DNA of 64,000 nt from Acidobacteriota bacterium (GTDB taxonomy: Bacteria; Acidobacteriota; Vicinamibacteria; Vicinamibacterales; SCN-69-37), in contig SHUF01000007.1 of assembly GCA_009694745.1 (NCBI GenBank), positions 1 through 64,000 on the forward strand. The letters are read 5' to 3'. Shown here one piece after another: positions 42,670 to 55,566 of the stretch. Under the pieces are notes generated by a model. It saw nothing but the letters and a program-made list of their open reading frames with translations. It was not told the DNA's origin and ran no database searches. A program made the position numbers and the translations under genes. Each line of letters opens with the position of its first letter. The first letter of the stretch is position 1.

Positions 42670-42959
42670 AGCCGGTCTTCTCTGACGTCACGCAGGGCCT
42701 TCGACAGTGCGCCACTCACTTTTCCATGTGGGCGACCGAGCGACAACAGATCGCGCTTCGCCGGCTCCGCGCGACCCGTGGCCACCAGTCGCTCGACAGA
42801 TGTGGAGGCCGTTGGCAGGGGGATCAGAAGCGCCACAGCATGGCCGCGGTCGGTCACGCGGTAGACTGTCCCCTCCGTCAGGCGAGCGAGATAGACACTG
42901 AGGTTCTGCCTCAGTTCGCGCACTCCCACCTCGACCTCTGATTTCAACAGTGCTCGCAT
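42666..42959 (-). CDS. Phd/prevent-host-death-type antitoxin, second module
   Basis: A 97-residue antitoxin: VEVGVRELRQNLSVYLARL at the N-terminus and HAVALLIPLP strand, then a flexible C-terminus. ATG 42959 (rather than an in-frame start 9 bases earlier) is supported by TACAAT with 7-nt spacing. Partner of 42250-42669. Confidence 0.85.
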   Translation of the reverse strand: MRALLKSEVEVGVRELRQNLSVYLARLTEGTVYRVTDRGHAVALLIPLPTASTSVERLVATGRAEPAKRDLLSLGRPHGKVSGALSKALRDVREDRL

Positions 42960-42976
42960 GTAGCACATTGTAGCAC
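42957..42976 (-). promoter_or_regulatory. Direct-repeat operator and TACAAT box at second antitoxin start
   Basis: Minus strand GTGCTACA occurs twice in tandem (42969-42976 and 42959-42966), enclosing TACAAT (42967-42972) 7 nt before the ATG. A compact start/operator that the antitoxin could occlude. Confidence 0.5.
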
Positions 42977-43016
42977 TTCGAGGTCCTGACGCAGGCCGGC
43001 CTCACGGCTCAGGCCC

Positions 43017-45980
<2,964 letters not shown>

Positions 45981-46045
45981 GACTGGACCTCCAAAAAGAC
46001 GTTCGAGACAGGAAACCGGTGGAATGGTAGCAGTACAGGGGTTGG

Positions 46046-46627
46046 TTAGGCGACCCGCGAACCCGCGAGTTTCCTGAGTCGGCGCAGGACCCAGCGCACA
46101 ACAAACGTGAGCGTGACAAGCATCACCAGCACCATCGCAGCCGCCACATAGGGATACTGCGTGGCGAACCACACGAGGATCAGGACAGCGCCGTCTTCAG
46201 CGAGGCTCAAGCCAATGTTCGACGCCGGCTCCGGCGACGCGCTCACCGCCGCGCGCATGGTGGTCTTTCCTGAATGAGCCACGAGCGCCAGCAGAGCGCC
46301 TGCCGCACCGGCCGCCAGCTGCCAGCCTGGGTCCAGGGCCGGCAGAGCGCCGTACGCGATCAGTCCGGCCACCGGCACGCGAACAAACGTCTGCAGCACG
46401 TTCCAGACCAGATCGACGATGGGAACTTTATCGGCGACGAACTCGATCGCGAACAAGACGAGGCAGGCGCCAATCACCCACCAGCTTTGAATGAGGCCCA
46501 GGTCGCCTGGCAGCACGACGAATCCTGCGCGCGCCACCAACCCGAGCGCCGCGACGGTACCGTACACGTTGAGACCCGCGGCAAAACACACCGCCACGAG
46601 AAAAGCCGCGACGTGTTCGGGAGACAC
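46046..46627 (-). CDS. DUF4126 membrane protein
   Basis: A 193-residue multi-pass protein starting GTG 46627 directly after the acylase gene's stop. LVAVCFAAGLNVYGTVAALGL at the N-terminus and SGKTTMRAAVSASPEPASNI in the middle are family marks; about six hydrophobic helices. DUF4126 function is unknown. Cotranscribed with the acylase and peptidase genes. Confidence 0.83.
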   Translation of the reverse strand: MSPEHVAAFLVAVCFAAGLNVYGTVAALGLVARAGFVVLPGDLGLIQSWWVIGACLVLFAIEFVADKVPIVDLVWNVLQTFVRVPVAGLIAYGALPALDPGWQLAAGAAGALLALVAHSGKTTMRAAVSASPEPASNIGLSLAEDGAVLILVWFATQYPYVAAAMVLVMLVTLTFVVRWVLRRLRKLAGSRVA

Positions 46628-46628
46628 C

Positions 46629-48986
46629 TCAGCGCTCCCGCTCGGCGAGGCCCGCACTCCGAAGCACCAGTCGGTGCGCGGCCGTGGCCGTCACACGGCC
46701 GCGCGAGTACACCATCGGAAAATACACGTCGTCGGCCCACAGTTGGTGGAGATTGCTGAAGTAGGGACTCTCGGGCTGAGCCGACTGTCCAGGGACGTTG
46801 GTCACGATGGATCGGTCCCAGTCTGACACGTCCATGATCTCGCGATAGGTCGCCCCGTCTGCGGCCACCGTACCGGTGCCGCCGGGGCGCTCCACCGTGG
46901 GCAAGCTGTAAGGCGGCAGCAACGGAAACGGGAACGCGCGAGTGTGCAGACGCCCCCACCGCCACCCACTCCAGTCCTCGCCCTGCGCCTGCGTCAACTG
47001 TTCCACCGCGAGCGCGAGGCTGGCCTCGTGCAGCTTCACGCGATCGCCGAGCGGCGTCGCGGAATCGCGTTCCTGAGGCGTTGAGATGCCGCGCCAGACG
47101 TCATATAGCGCCGCCGCCGCGCTGGCGCGGGTGAGCCGGCCATCCCACGACGCCAGAAGGGCGCGCGCACGCTCAACCTGTGGCGTCAATGTCACCCACC
47201 GACGGAACAAGGCAGTTTCGGAGGCGGCACGAAGGTGCAGATTGTCGAGTTGCATGCGTCGGTGGTCACCCAGGCTGTAGCGGCCCTCGGGTGACAGCAT
47301 CTGCATCAGGCGCGTGATCCGGTCGAACGGCACGTTCGTGGCCGACTTGAACATGATGGGAGGCGCGTACCCCTTCGGCTGGATGTTGTTGTTTGCGGTG
47401 GCGATGAAACCCCGCGCGGGATTGATCTCGCGCGGCAGGTCCTGACGGAAGCCATCCCACTCGTACGCACCGGTTCCCGGCACCGGCAGCCGGCCCACCC
47501 ACGATCGCTGGCCTGGCCCCGACGCCCGGCGATTCGGCGTGAGCGCGGAGGCCTGCCATGAAATTTGTCCGTCCACATCACCGCAAATCAAATTTTCGGT
47601 CGGCGCCTTCCAGTACATCGCCGCAGCCAGAAACTCGCGACAGTCCTTCGCTTGCGCCAGCCTCAGGCCTCCCAGGTACGGCGCGGTGCCAGGCTCAAGC
47701 AACGCCGACCGCAGCACATAGGCGCGATGACGAGCAGGGTCCTCGTAGAACACAGGCCCATGGCGACTGAACTTGAGTTCCACCACCTGCGACGCCTGGC
47801 CCTTGACCAGGATTTCCTCGCGCACGATTCGCAGCGGCTCCCATGCACCGCGGAACCGCACTTCGCCCGGGTTCGCCGGATTCACTTCCTCGACGTACAC
47901 ATCTTCCTGATCGGTACCGACAATCGTGAGGCCCCAACCAAGGCGATCGTTGTGACCAATCGCCACTCCAATGAACGGCAGTTCGCTGGCACCGATGACG
48001 TTCCAGCCCGGTGAATTCAAATGACTGATGTAGCGCAGCGATGGATGCGTGACCGTGCGATGGGGATCGTTGACGACAAACGGTTTGCCGGTCACGGACA
48101 GGTGACCGCTGACCACCCAATTGTTGGATCCGGGAGGGTCTGGTGGCGCGGAAGTCGTCAGCACGGGCGCCGAAAACACCTGGGCTCCCCGGCCGCCAAG
48201 CCAGGCGCGGTACGGCTCAAGAATCTCAAGCGGCGTTCCGCCGCGGCCACCGCCACGGCCGCCAGTGGTCACGTTCGCGTCGATGATCGACAGGTCGAGT
48301 CCCTCAGGCACCACGAGGTCATCCCACGGATCGGGAGCGCGTTGGGCGTTTGCGGCCGTCACGCCGAGGCGCACCACGTTGCGCGCGAGCGTGAGCTCGG
48401 CCTGCGCATCACCAAACGATGCGTTGCGCAAGACCACCGTCTCAGCCGTCCACAATACCGGCGTCAGACCTGTCACCTTGAACTCCACGGGCAGGTTGTT
48501 CGAACGCTCGCGAATGAAGGCGTTGACGCCGTTGGCGTACGCGTCGAAGATGCGCCGACCGTCCGGGTGGTAGCTGCTCCACTCACGCTCGTCCATCGGG
48601 CCGCGGTACTTCAGCAGGCGCGCCTGACGGTCACGCTCCACGGCCTGCGGCCCAAGGACTTCTGCCATGCGCCCCTCACGCTCACGCCGCCACTGGTCCA
48701 TCTGCCACAGGCGATCCTGCGCCATGACGTAACCCTGTGCGAAGAACAGATCGTCGGTGTTCTGCGCGTAGATGTGCGGAACGCCCCAGGTGTCGCGAAT
48801 GACCTCGACGCGATCCCGCAGACCCGGCACCGTCATTTCGCCGCTGATGGTCGCCAGTGACTCGCGAGCCATTGCCCGCAACCGCGGGTCGAGCACGAGG
48901 GTCGATTGCGACGTCCACGCGGACAAGGCAAACGGAGCGGCACCGGCCAGCGCCGCGACTAGAAAGAAGGCGTGAAGGGCGTTCAC
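46629..48986 (-). CDS. Penicillin-acylase family (S45) Ntn-hydrolase
   Basis: A 785-residue exported precursor; GTG 48986 overlaps the previous gene's TGA. Alpha-subunit region VIRDTWGVPHIYAQNTDDLF, MAQDRLWQMDQWRRE and spacer; the self-cleavage site is before Ser in DPPGSNNWVVSGH, giving the beta chain with N-terminal Ser nucleophile; later KPFVVNDPHR and IGHNDRLGWGLT support this. Removes acyl groups from amines, e.g. acyl-homoserine lactones or other acyl amines; substrate unknown. Confidence 0.92.
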   Translation of the reverse strand: MNALHAFFLVAALAGAAPFALSAWTSQSTLVLDPRLRAMARESLATISGEMTVPGLRDRVEVIRDTWGVPHIYAQNTDDLFFAQGYVMAQDRLWQMDQWRREREGRMAEVLGPQAVERDRQARLLKYRGPMDEREWSSYHPDGRRIFDAYANGVNAFIRERSNNLPVEFKVTGLTPVLWTAETVVLRNASFGDAQAELTLARNVVRLGVTAANAQRAPDPWDDLVVPEGLDLSIIDANVTTGGRGGGRGGTPLEILEPYRAWLGGRGAQVFSAPVLTTSAPPDPPGSNNWVVSGHLSVTGKPFVVNDPHRTVTHPSLRYISHLNSPGWNVIGASELPFIGVAIGHNDRLGWGLTIVGTDQEDVYVEEVNPANPGEVRFRGAWEPLRIVREEILVKGQASQVVELKFSRHGPVFYEDPARHRAYVLRSALLEPGTAPYLGGLRLAQAKDCREFLAAAMYWKAPTENLICGDVDGQISWQASALTPNRRASGPGQRSWVGRLPVPGTGAYEWDGFRQDLPREINPARGFIATANNNIQPKGYAPPIMFKSATNVPFDRITRLMQMLSPEGRYSLGDHRRMQLDNLHLRAASETALFRRWVTLTPQVERARALLASWDGRLTRASAAAALYDVWRGISTPQERDSATPLGDRVKLHEASLALAVEQLTQAQGEDWSGWRWGRLHTRAFPFPLLPPYSLPTVERPGGTGTVAADGATYREIMDVSDWDRSIVTNVPGQSAQPESPYFSNLHQLWADDVYFPMVYSRGRVTATAAHRLVLRSAGLAERER

Positions 48987-50734
48987 TTCACCAATCGGGC
49001 GGCCGTCACCGCGTCGCCCATCTCGAGCCGATCGACCACGTCCATGCCACGCACCACGCGACCAAGCGCGGTGAAGTCGCCCTCGTTGTGCGGTTGTGGC
49101 GTGCTGCCCAGCGTGTAGCCCGCCCTGCCGGTATCGAGCCCCGACGACGCCCATGCGAGATTGGCGCGCGTGAGCCCCAACCGGCTCACTTCATCGCGCA
49201 ACCGATTGGCGCCGCGAATAGTGGCCTGCTGCGCCACAAAGTTCGGCACCACGCGGCTGAACACAGTACCGACGATGGCGCCGGACTCGGTGAGGCGGAC
49301 AAACTCCTCCATACCCAGGGGCGATTCACCGGGATACAGCTCCAGCTCGATCTCTCCCCTCGGAGTGGTCCAAACCGCGCGAGGCCCAGATGCGCCGTTG
49401 TACGCAGGCACGACCCAGCGATCGACGATGGCGCGATAGTCGGCATCGGTGCGCGTGGGCGCCGGCTGCGCAGGACCGCCCTGACGTCCACCCCCAGCGG
49501 GCGGCGCAGGAATCAGCAGGTCCTTCATGGTCGGGTCGGTGGCCAGGTTGTCGAGGAACTGCTGGCCGATGGGCCCCATGCGGCGCAGTGACTGCGTGGC
49601 CGAAGTGCGGATCGCCAGACTCGGATCACGCAGGAGGGTGGCCGCCGCTTCAAGCGCCAACGGCGGCGCCAACTGCGTGAGCGGAGTGAACGCCGTCACA
49701 CGAAGCGCGGCGGGCTTCGATGCCGCCGTCGCCGCGGCGAGCCGGGGCGCCACCTGACCCACGCGACCTTTGTGCCGACCGAGGAGCTCGGCGGCCGAGA
49801 CCGACAGCCACGTGTCCGGGTCTTCAAGTGCGGCCAGCACCACGCCAAACGACTCCTCATCGTCGTAACCATCGAGGGCGCGCAGAGCTTCGGTGCGAAC
49901 GCGGCGGTCGGTGTCTTTGGTGCCGGCGCGCAATCGAGCGGCGGTGGCCGCGCGATCGACGACGACAGTGGCGGGCTCAACGGGCGGCGCCGTGCCGGGT
50001 GGAGGCGTCGACGTGGGCGCAGGCGGCAGCGCCAGACCACGCATCGCCCAGAACCTGACGTCGGGCGACTGGTCCTCGCTGAGTTTCAGCAGGTGTGGAA
50101 CGGCGGCGGGATTGTGGGGGCGGAACAGGGCCCATGCGGCGCGCCATCGGACTTCGATGCTTGGCGAGGTCGTCCACCTCACGATCGGCGCGATGTCTTC
50201 GCGGGTTGTGTAACGGCCCATCGACAGCAGCGCCTCACCCACCACACCTTCGGTAGCCGCTGCGCGAGTAGCGTTGGTCAGATACTGGGCCAACGCCTTC
50301 CAGGCTTCAGGCGTCCTGATCTTTCCGAGAGCCCGCGCCGCCTCAAACGCCACACCCGTGTTGGGGTTGGCCAGAAGCATCTGTGCGAGCCAGGAGACGG
50401 CTGCGGGATCCTTCAGTTGCCCCATCGCGAAAGCGACGGTCGCGACAATGTCCGGGCTCTCGTCGCGACGCAATGGTTGGAGCAGTACGCCTCCGCGAGG
50501 GTCGGCGATGCGGCCGACGGCCACCACGGCCCGGCGTTTGACCTCGGGGTGCTTCGACTGGAGAAGCCGCGCTAGCGCCACTTCGTCAAACTGCCGCGTG
50601 TCTTCGAGCTTCACCAGCAGTGCGATGTCAACAATGTCCGACTCGGCCAGCGGCGGCCGCTGGGTCGCGGCAGTGCCCGTCAGGTGGACGAGCGCGACGA
50701 TGGTGAGAAGCAGCCCGATTCGAATTCGTGTCAT
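48983..50734 (-). CDS. HEAT-repeat protein with C-terminal cyclophilin-type peptidyl-prolyl isomerase
   Basis: A 583-residue exported protein. Residues ~30-400 are HEAT repeats (LLQSKHPEVKRRAVVAVGRI, SPDIVATVAFAMGQLKDPAA, PNTGVAFEAARALGKI). Residues ~435-583 are a cyclophilin fold: WTTPRGEIELELYPGESPLG, SRVVPNFVAQQATIRG, AGYTLGSTPQPHNEGDFTAL. The isomerase active-site FVxQ Arg/Phe pattern is only partly kept. Lies between an S9 peptidase and an acylase in one operon. Confidence 0.88.
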   Translation of the reverse strand: MTRIRIGLLLTIVALVHLTGTAATQRPPLAESDIVDIALLVKLEDTRQFDEVALARLLQSKHPEVKRRAVVAVGRIADPRGGVLLQPLRRDESPDIVATVAFAMGQLKDPAAVSWLAQMLLANPNTGVAFEAARALGKIRTPEAWKALAQYLTNATRAAATEGVVGEALLSMGRYTTREDIAPIVRWTTSPSIEVRWRAAWALFRPHNPAAVPHLLKLSEDQSPDVRFWAMRGLALPPAPTSTPPPGTAPPVEPATVVVDRAATAARLRAGTKDTDRRVRTEALRALDGYDDEESFGVVLAALEDPDTWLSVSAAELLGRHKGRVGQVAPRLAAATAASKPAALRVTAFTPLTQLAPPLALEAAATLLRDPSLAIRTSATQSLRRMGPIGQQFLDNLATDPTMKDLLIPAPPAGGGRQGGPAQPAPTRTDADYRAIVDRWVVPAYNGASGPRAVWTTPRGEIELELYPGESPLGMEEFVRLTESGAIVGTVFSRVVPNFVAQQATIRGANRLRDEVSRLGLTRANLAWASSGLDTGRAGYTLGSTPQPHNEGDFTALGRVVRGMDVVDRLEMGDAVTAARLVK

Positions 50735-50740
50735 GTCACT

Positions 50741-53689
50741 TCATTTTTTGTTGAGGAAGGGCACGCCGTCGGTCATCCACTTCGGCGCTGGAGCGCCCTT
50801 GAGGTAGTGGTCGAAGAACTCAAAGTAGCGCACCGTCAGGTCCTTACGGTTGGCCATGCCCCGCAGGCCGTGTCCTTCTCCGGGATACGCCAGCATGACG
50901 GCGCGTTTGCCGTTGTAACGCAGGGCGTTGTAGAAGTTCATGCCTTCGGTGAACGAGACCGTCGGGTCGGCTGTGCCATGCATGATGAGGAACGGCGACG
51001 GCGCATCCTTGGCATGTGTGAGAGCTGACTCGAAGCGGTAGAGTTCGGGGTCGTCCCAGGGCGATACACCCCAGCGGCCCTGGCCATAGATGTAGTAGTC
51101 GTTGCCATTGGCGCCGCTGCCGCCGTTCACCTGATACGTCCAGCCCCAGCTCTGGCTAAAGTCTGAGGTGAGGTCCGTCACGCCTGCGCCCATGCCGACA
51201 GCGGCGAACATTTTGGAACGCGTGCCGATGAACGCGGCGCCTTCGCCGCCGTAGCTGTGGCCATGCACGCCGATCCGTTTCGGGTCGACGTACCCCATTT
51301 CAATGACCTTCTTCACCGCGGCTTCCACGCACTCGAGCATGTCGCTGTGTGATGAGCCGGTCCTGAAGTAAATGTCGGGCAACATGGTGATGTACCCGTG
51401 ACTCAAGGCCTGAGTCGGCATGCCGCCCATGCCGGTGAGATACGACGGCGCGCTGTAGCGATGCATGTTCTGCGAGTTCTTCTCGTAGAACGTCACGAGC
51501 ATGGGCCGCTTCTCGCCCGCCTTGTAGTCGTCGGGAAGCGCGAGGATGCCCTGCAGCCTCACGCCGTCGCGGTTCTTGTAGTCAAACAAGACGCGGCGGC
51601 CCCACTGATATTCGGCCTGCTGGGGATTCACGTCGGTGATCTTCTTTGACTCCTTGAAGTTGGGGCCGGACACGCGCAGGTCGGGAAACTCCGTGAACGT
51701 CTGGCGCGTGAATAGGAACGTCTCGGCCTTGGCGGCTTTGGCCGGAGTACTGAACGCGGCGTCTTCAAAGACCACCTCCTTCAGCGACCCGTCCGGCGCC
51801 AGTTCGTAGAAGCCGGCCTTCTTGGTGTATTCACCGTAGGCCGACAGTGTCATCGGCTTGGCCAGATCGATCGTGCCGCGCGGTCCCACGGCGAGCGGGT
51901 CGATCGGCTCGGTGCGCGCGTACCGGAAGCGCACTTCGCCCTTGCTGCCGAGGCCGTTCGTGAGGTTCCTGGCCGCACCACCGTCGAGCGAAAACTGCCA
52001 CAGGTCGTACCGATGCTGCACGAGCACCGACTTGCCGTCGCTCGAGTAGCCGGCCAAACCGTACGACGGCTTCGGGCCGGGATGATCAAATTCCATGTCA
52101 ACGAAACTGACCGCACTCGATCCGCCGAGTGTGCGTGTGGTTGCGGCGTCAAGGTCGTACTCCTGGAACTTGTTGTCTTTCCAGTACAGGAAGTGATGTC
52201 CGTCGGGAGAGATCCCGAACGCGTGCTCGCCGGTCAATTGGTTCTTGAGGATGAGCGTGCGCTCGCCGGTGGCGGTGTTGACCCGGTAGAAGTCTGCGGC
52301 CGGGCGCTTGTAGTCGTGGATGTACCCGCGCGTATCGCGCCCGACGGCCCATCGGCCATCCTGCGCCACCTCCAGCTCACGCATCGTCTCGTCGGCCAGC
52401 CTGATGACTTTGGCTGCCGGTACATCGAAAGCAGTGCGGAAGGTGAAGTTCCGGTCCGCCTCAGCACGAATCATCTGCTGCGACTGGATACGTTCGTCCG
52501 TGCTGTTCCAGACATCCACGTTGGCGAGTTCGTCGGTGCTTTTCCTCGTGGCCGAGCCGGACGCTTCCACCTGGTCCTTGATCCCAAAAAACACGCGCGT
52601 GTTGTCGTCGCTCCACGCGAGGGCGGCGCGATCGCTCACGACCCAGTCCTTCGGAAAGTCGGTCGCCTTGACGGGGTCCAGGATCACCGGCACAGCGGCG
52701 GCATCACCGAGGGCGGCCTGCACGGCCGGGTAGGCCACAAGCACATTGGCGCGCTCGCGCATCTTCTCCACATCGGCGCCCTTGAGCACCGCCAATGCCG
52801 TGCCGTCCTCGCTCCACGTCAGCCGGTTGTACGACTTCGCGTCGTTGTCCAGTGTGGTGATGCGCCCGCCCCTGGTGTCGAACACGAACAATCCGTTGCC
52901 GTCTTTGACGGTGGCGTCCACGGTGTAGGCGAGCAGATCCCCAACTCGATTAAACGTAATGTCGCCCACGCTGCCCAGAAGCTGATCGCGCCCGGTGGTG
53001 AGGTTGTGCAGGACGACGTCCACGCCTCGGGGCCCGGCTGGAGCGGCGGCGGCACCTGCTGCCGGCGCTGCGGGAGCCTCTGGTTCGGCGCCCGCGGCGC
53101 CTCGGCCGCCGGCCGGCGTTGGCGGCCGCCGGCGCAGAATCAAATGACTGGAGTTCGCGGCAAACGTAAACGACTGAATGTCCTGCCACGACCTGATCGC
53201 GCCAGTCTCGAGATTTCTCAGCTCGACCCGCCGTGGTTGAGCCGGCGGCGCCGCTGCGCCCCTTGCCGCCTGGCCCGCGGGTTCCGTGGCGTCCGGGGTG
53301 GGCGCCGGCGCCGGTGCGCCACCGGCAGCCCCACCTCGTCCTCCCCGACCGCCGCGGCCGGCGGTGGGATCCACCTGATAGGCAAACCAGCGGGAGTCGG
53401 CCGAAAACGCCCCGCCTGCGCCGTTCGCCACTTCAACGTTCTGATTCGTGGCCAGATTCAACAAGTGAAGGACCGGCTTGGTCTCAGTCGGCGCGGTGTT
53501 CGTGAGTGCCACGCCGTACGTCACCCACTTGCCGTCGCCCGAAATTTCCTGCCCGCTGATGCTGCGCCAGCGCGTGTAGTCTTCGATGCCCAACGGCTTC
53601 TTGGCAGGCGCCTGCGCACCCACCCACGCATAGGCTGATACAAAGGTGAGAACAAGAACGAGAGCGGTACGTCTGGCGGACTGATTCAC
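50741..53689 (-). CDS. Secreted S9-family prolyl-oligopeptidase-like peptidase, copy 2
   Basis: A 982-residue paralogue of 43017-45980. Signal peptide (VNQSARRTALVLVLTFVSAY); Gly/Pro/Ala-rich inserts in the propeller. Catalytic triad: GVHGHSYGGEGAAFIG (Ser), GTADPTVSF (Asp), PGEGHGLRGM (His). GTG 53689 has an AGGAG site; minus-strand TATAAT at 53711-53716 gives a conventional promoter 21 nt upstream. First gene of the operon with the HEAT/cyclophilin, acylase and DUF4126 genes. Confidence 0.92.
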   Translation of the reverse strand: MNQSARRTALVLVLTFVSAYAWVGAQAPAKKPLGIEDYTRWRSISGQEISGDGKWVTYGVALTNTAPTETKPVLHLLNLATNQNVEVANGAGGAFSADSRWFAYQVDPTAGRGGRGGRGGAAGGAPAPAPTPDATEPAGQAARGAAAPPAQPRRVELRNLETGAIRSWQDIQSFTFAANSSHLILRRRPPTPAGGRGAAGAEPEAPAAPAAGAAAAPAGPRGVDVVLHNLTTGRDQLLGSVGDITFNRVGDLLAYTVDATVKDGNGLFVFDTRGGRITTLDNDAKSYNRLTWSEDGTALAVLKGADVEKMRERANVLVAYPAVQAALGDAAAVPVILDPVKATDFPKDWVVSDRAALAWSDDNTRVFFGIKDQVEASGSATRKSTDELANVDVWNSTDERIQSQQMIRAEADRNFTFRTAFDVPAAKVIRLADETMRELEVAQDGRWAVGRDTRGYIHDYKRPAADFYRVNTATGERTLILKNQLTGEHAFGISPDGHHFLYWKDNKFQEYDLDAATTRTLGGSSAVSFVDMEFDHPGPKPSYGLAGYSSDGKSVLVQHRYDLWQFSLDGGAARNLTNGLGSKGEVRFRYARTEPIDPLAVGPRGTIDLAKPMTLSAYGEYTKKAGFYELAPDGSLKEVVFEDAAFSTPAKAAKAETFLFTRQTFTEFPDLRVSGPNFKESKKITDVNPQQAEYQWGRRVLFDYKNRDGVRLQGILALPDDYKAGEKRPMLVTFYEKNSQNMHRYSAPSYLTGMGGMPTQALSHGYITMLPDIYFRTGSSHSDMLECVEAAVKKVIEMGYVDPKRIGVHGHSYGGEGAAFIGTRSKMFAAVGMGAGVTDLTSDFSQSWGWTYQVNGGSGANGNDYYIYGQGRWGVSPWDDPELYRFESALTHAKDAPSPFLIMHGTADPTVSFTEGMNFYNALRYNGKRAVMLAYPGEGHGLRGMANRKDLTVRYFEFFDHYLKGAPAPKWMTDGVPFLNKK

Positions 53690-53731
53690 GGGTGTCTCCT
53701 GTTGCGCCAGATTATACGTCCAGGGCTTGCC

Positions 53732-53800
53732 CCGCCGTAGCCTTGGCGGAGGCGGGTCCAGGGTCCAGTTCCTAAGTTCCCCAGTTCCCCAGTTCCCCAC
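53732..53800. repeat. Families F and D repeats
   Basis: 53732-53753 is an exact copy of the 22-mer CCGCCGTAGCCTTGGCGG-AGGC seen at 4299-4320. 53767-53800 has TTCCTAAGTTCCCCAGTTCC followed by two more CCCCAGTT units. Both lie in the 143-base gap between the S9 and ggt promoters. Confidence 0.65.
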
Positions 53801-53832
53801 CTGCGATAGACTCGGCGCGCGGGGAGACTGCT

Positions 53833-55563
53833 ATGAAAACGAATACGTCGCTGGTCGGCACATTCGCGCTCGCCATCACACTGTCAGTCACGTCGGGGAT
53901 ACGCCCTACGGCGCAGGCGCCCGACCTTGGCGTCTCGGCTAAAGATGGCGTTATTGTCTCTTCTTCCGATATCGCGTCGGACATCGGCGCGGCAGTGCTC
54001 GGGCGCGGAGGCACGGCTGTGGACGCGGCCGTAGCCACGGCATTCGCCATGGCCGTCACGTACCCAACCGCCGGTAACATCGGCGGCGGCGGCTTCATGA
54101 TCGTGCGCACAGCCGATGGCGCGGCCACCACGTTTGACTATCGCGAACGTGCGCCCGGCAAATCGACACCGACGATGTATCTGGACGCGAAGGGTGAGAT
54201 CGTCCGCAGCCTCACAGCGGCCGGCTACCTGGCGCCAGGCGTACCCGGCACCGTGCGCGGTATGGCAATGGCCCATGCCCGCTTCGGCAAGTTGCCATGG
54301 AAGGACGTGGTCATGCCCGCGGCGAACCTGGCGCGCGACGGATTTGCGCTGTCGGCATCGTTGGCCGGCGGACTCAATCGCGAAGTGGCCGGATCGATGA
54401 AAGTGTTTAAGGGATCGGTGGCGGCGTACGCGAAGCCGGACGGCACGCCGTGGAAGGCGGGCGACCGCATCGTGCTCGGGGACCTGGCCAAGACACTCAC
54501 CGCCATCGCCGTTGATGGCCCCGACGCGTTCTACAAGGGCTGGATCGCCGATCTGATCGACAAGGACATGGCCGCAAACGGCGGCTTGATTACGAAGGCG
54601 GATCTTGCGGCCTACGAAGCGAAGGAACGCCCGGCAGTGCGAGGCACGTTCCTTGGATTCGACATCATCTCGATGCCGCCGCCCAGCTCAGGCGGCATCG
54701 CGCTCATCGAAATGCTGAACATGCTCGAGGCCCTGGAAATACAGAAACTGCCGAGGCTCTCAGTCGAGGCCATTCATCTGACGACCGAGGCACGTCGCAG
54801 GGCGTTCCTCGATCGTGCCCGCTTCCTGGGCGACCCGGACTTCGTCAAGGTTCCAGTCTCAACGCTCATCTCCAAACCACACGCCCGCGAGCAGCTCGCC
54901 ACCATCAGCAAGACGAAGGCCTCGTCTTCGGCCGAGCTTGGGAAGGACATTGTCACGATGCCCGCTGCGGAATCGGATGAAACGACGCACTTGTCGGTGG
55001 TGGATCGCGACGGTATGGCGGTGTCGAACACGTACACGCTTGAGGGCGGTTACGGCTCGCACCTGGTGGTGCCGGGCACGGGCTTCATCCTGAACAACGA
55101 GATGGGCGACTTCAACAAGAAGCCCGGCACGACGAATCTGACAGGCGACATCGGCACGCCCGCCAACGTCATTGCGCCGGGCAAACGGATGCTGAGTTCG
55201 ATGACACCCGTTATCGTGGCGCGGTCAGGCAAACTCGTGCTCGTCACGGGATCACCTGGTGGACGCACGATCATTAACACATCGCTCGATGTGGTGCTGG
55301 GAGTCACGGCGTGGGGCCTGACCGGTGTGGAGGCCGTGGCCGCACCGCGCATGCACCACCAGTGGCTGCCAGACCGCCTGTCGATTGAAGCCAACGGCAT
55401 CCCGCCCGCCACGCTCGAGGCACTCATCGCACTCGGACATGACGCACATATGAGCGGGACACAAGGGTCAGCTCAGACGATTTGGGTGCACCCCAACACG
55501 GGCGTCTTTTACGGCGTCACCGACAAGCGTTCTCCCACCGCAAAAGCCAGCCGCCGCGAGTAG
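53833..55563 (+). CDS. ggt: Gamma-glutamyltransferase
   Basis: A 576-residue exported Ntn-hydrolase: signal peptide to about residue 28, YPTAGNIGGGGFMIVRTADG, FDYRERAP, the autocleavage/nucleophile region DETTHLSVVDRDGMAVSNT (Thr near residue 385), TLEGGYGSHLVVPGTGFILN and GSPGGRTIINT. Transfers or hydrolyses gamma-glutamyl groups of glutathione in the periplasm. TAGACT at 53807-53812 and GGGGAG before the ATG give a normal promoter and ribosome site. No operon partner. Confidence 0.95.
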   Translation: MKTNTSLVGTFALAITLSVTSGIRPTAQAPDLGVSAKDGVIVSSSDIASDIGAAVLGRGGTAVDAAVATAFAMAVTYPTAGNIGGGGFMIVRTADGAATTFDYRERAPGKSTPTMYLDAKGEIVRSLTAAGYLAPGVPGTVRGMAMAHARFGKLPWKDVVMPAANLARDGFALSASLAGGLNREVAGSMKVFKGSVAAYAKPDGTPWKAGDRIVLGDLAKTLTAIAVDGPDAFYKGWIADLIDKDMAANGGLITKADLAAYEAKERPAVRGTFLGFDIISMPPPSSGGIALIEMLNMLEALEIQKLPRLSVEAIHLTTEARRRAFLDRARFLGDPDFVKVPVSTLISKPHAREQLATISKTKASSSAELGKDIVTMPAAESDETTHLSVVDRDGMAVSNTYTLEGGYGSHLVVPGTGFILNNEMGDFNKKPGTTNLTGDIGTPANVIAPGKRMLSSMTPVIVARSGKLVLVTGSPGGRTIINTSLDVVLGVTAWGLTGVEAVAAPRMHHQWLPDRLSIEANGIPPATLEALIALGHDAHMSGTQGSAQTIWVHPNTGVFYGVTDKRSPTAKASRRE

Positions 55564-55566
55564 TCC

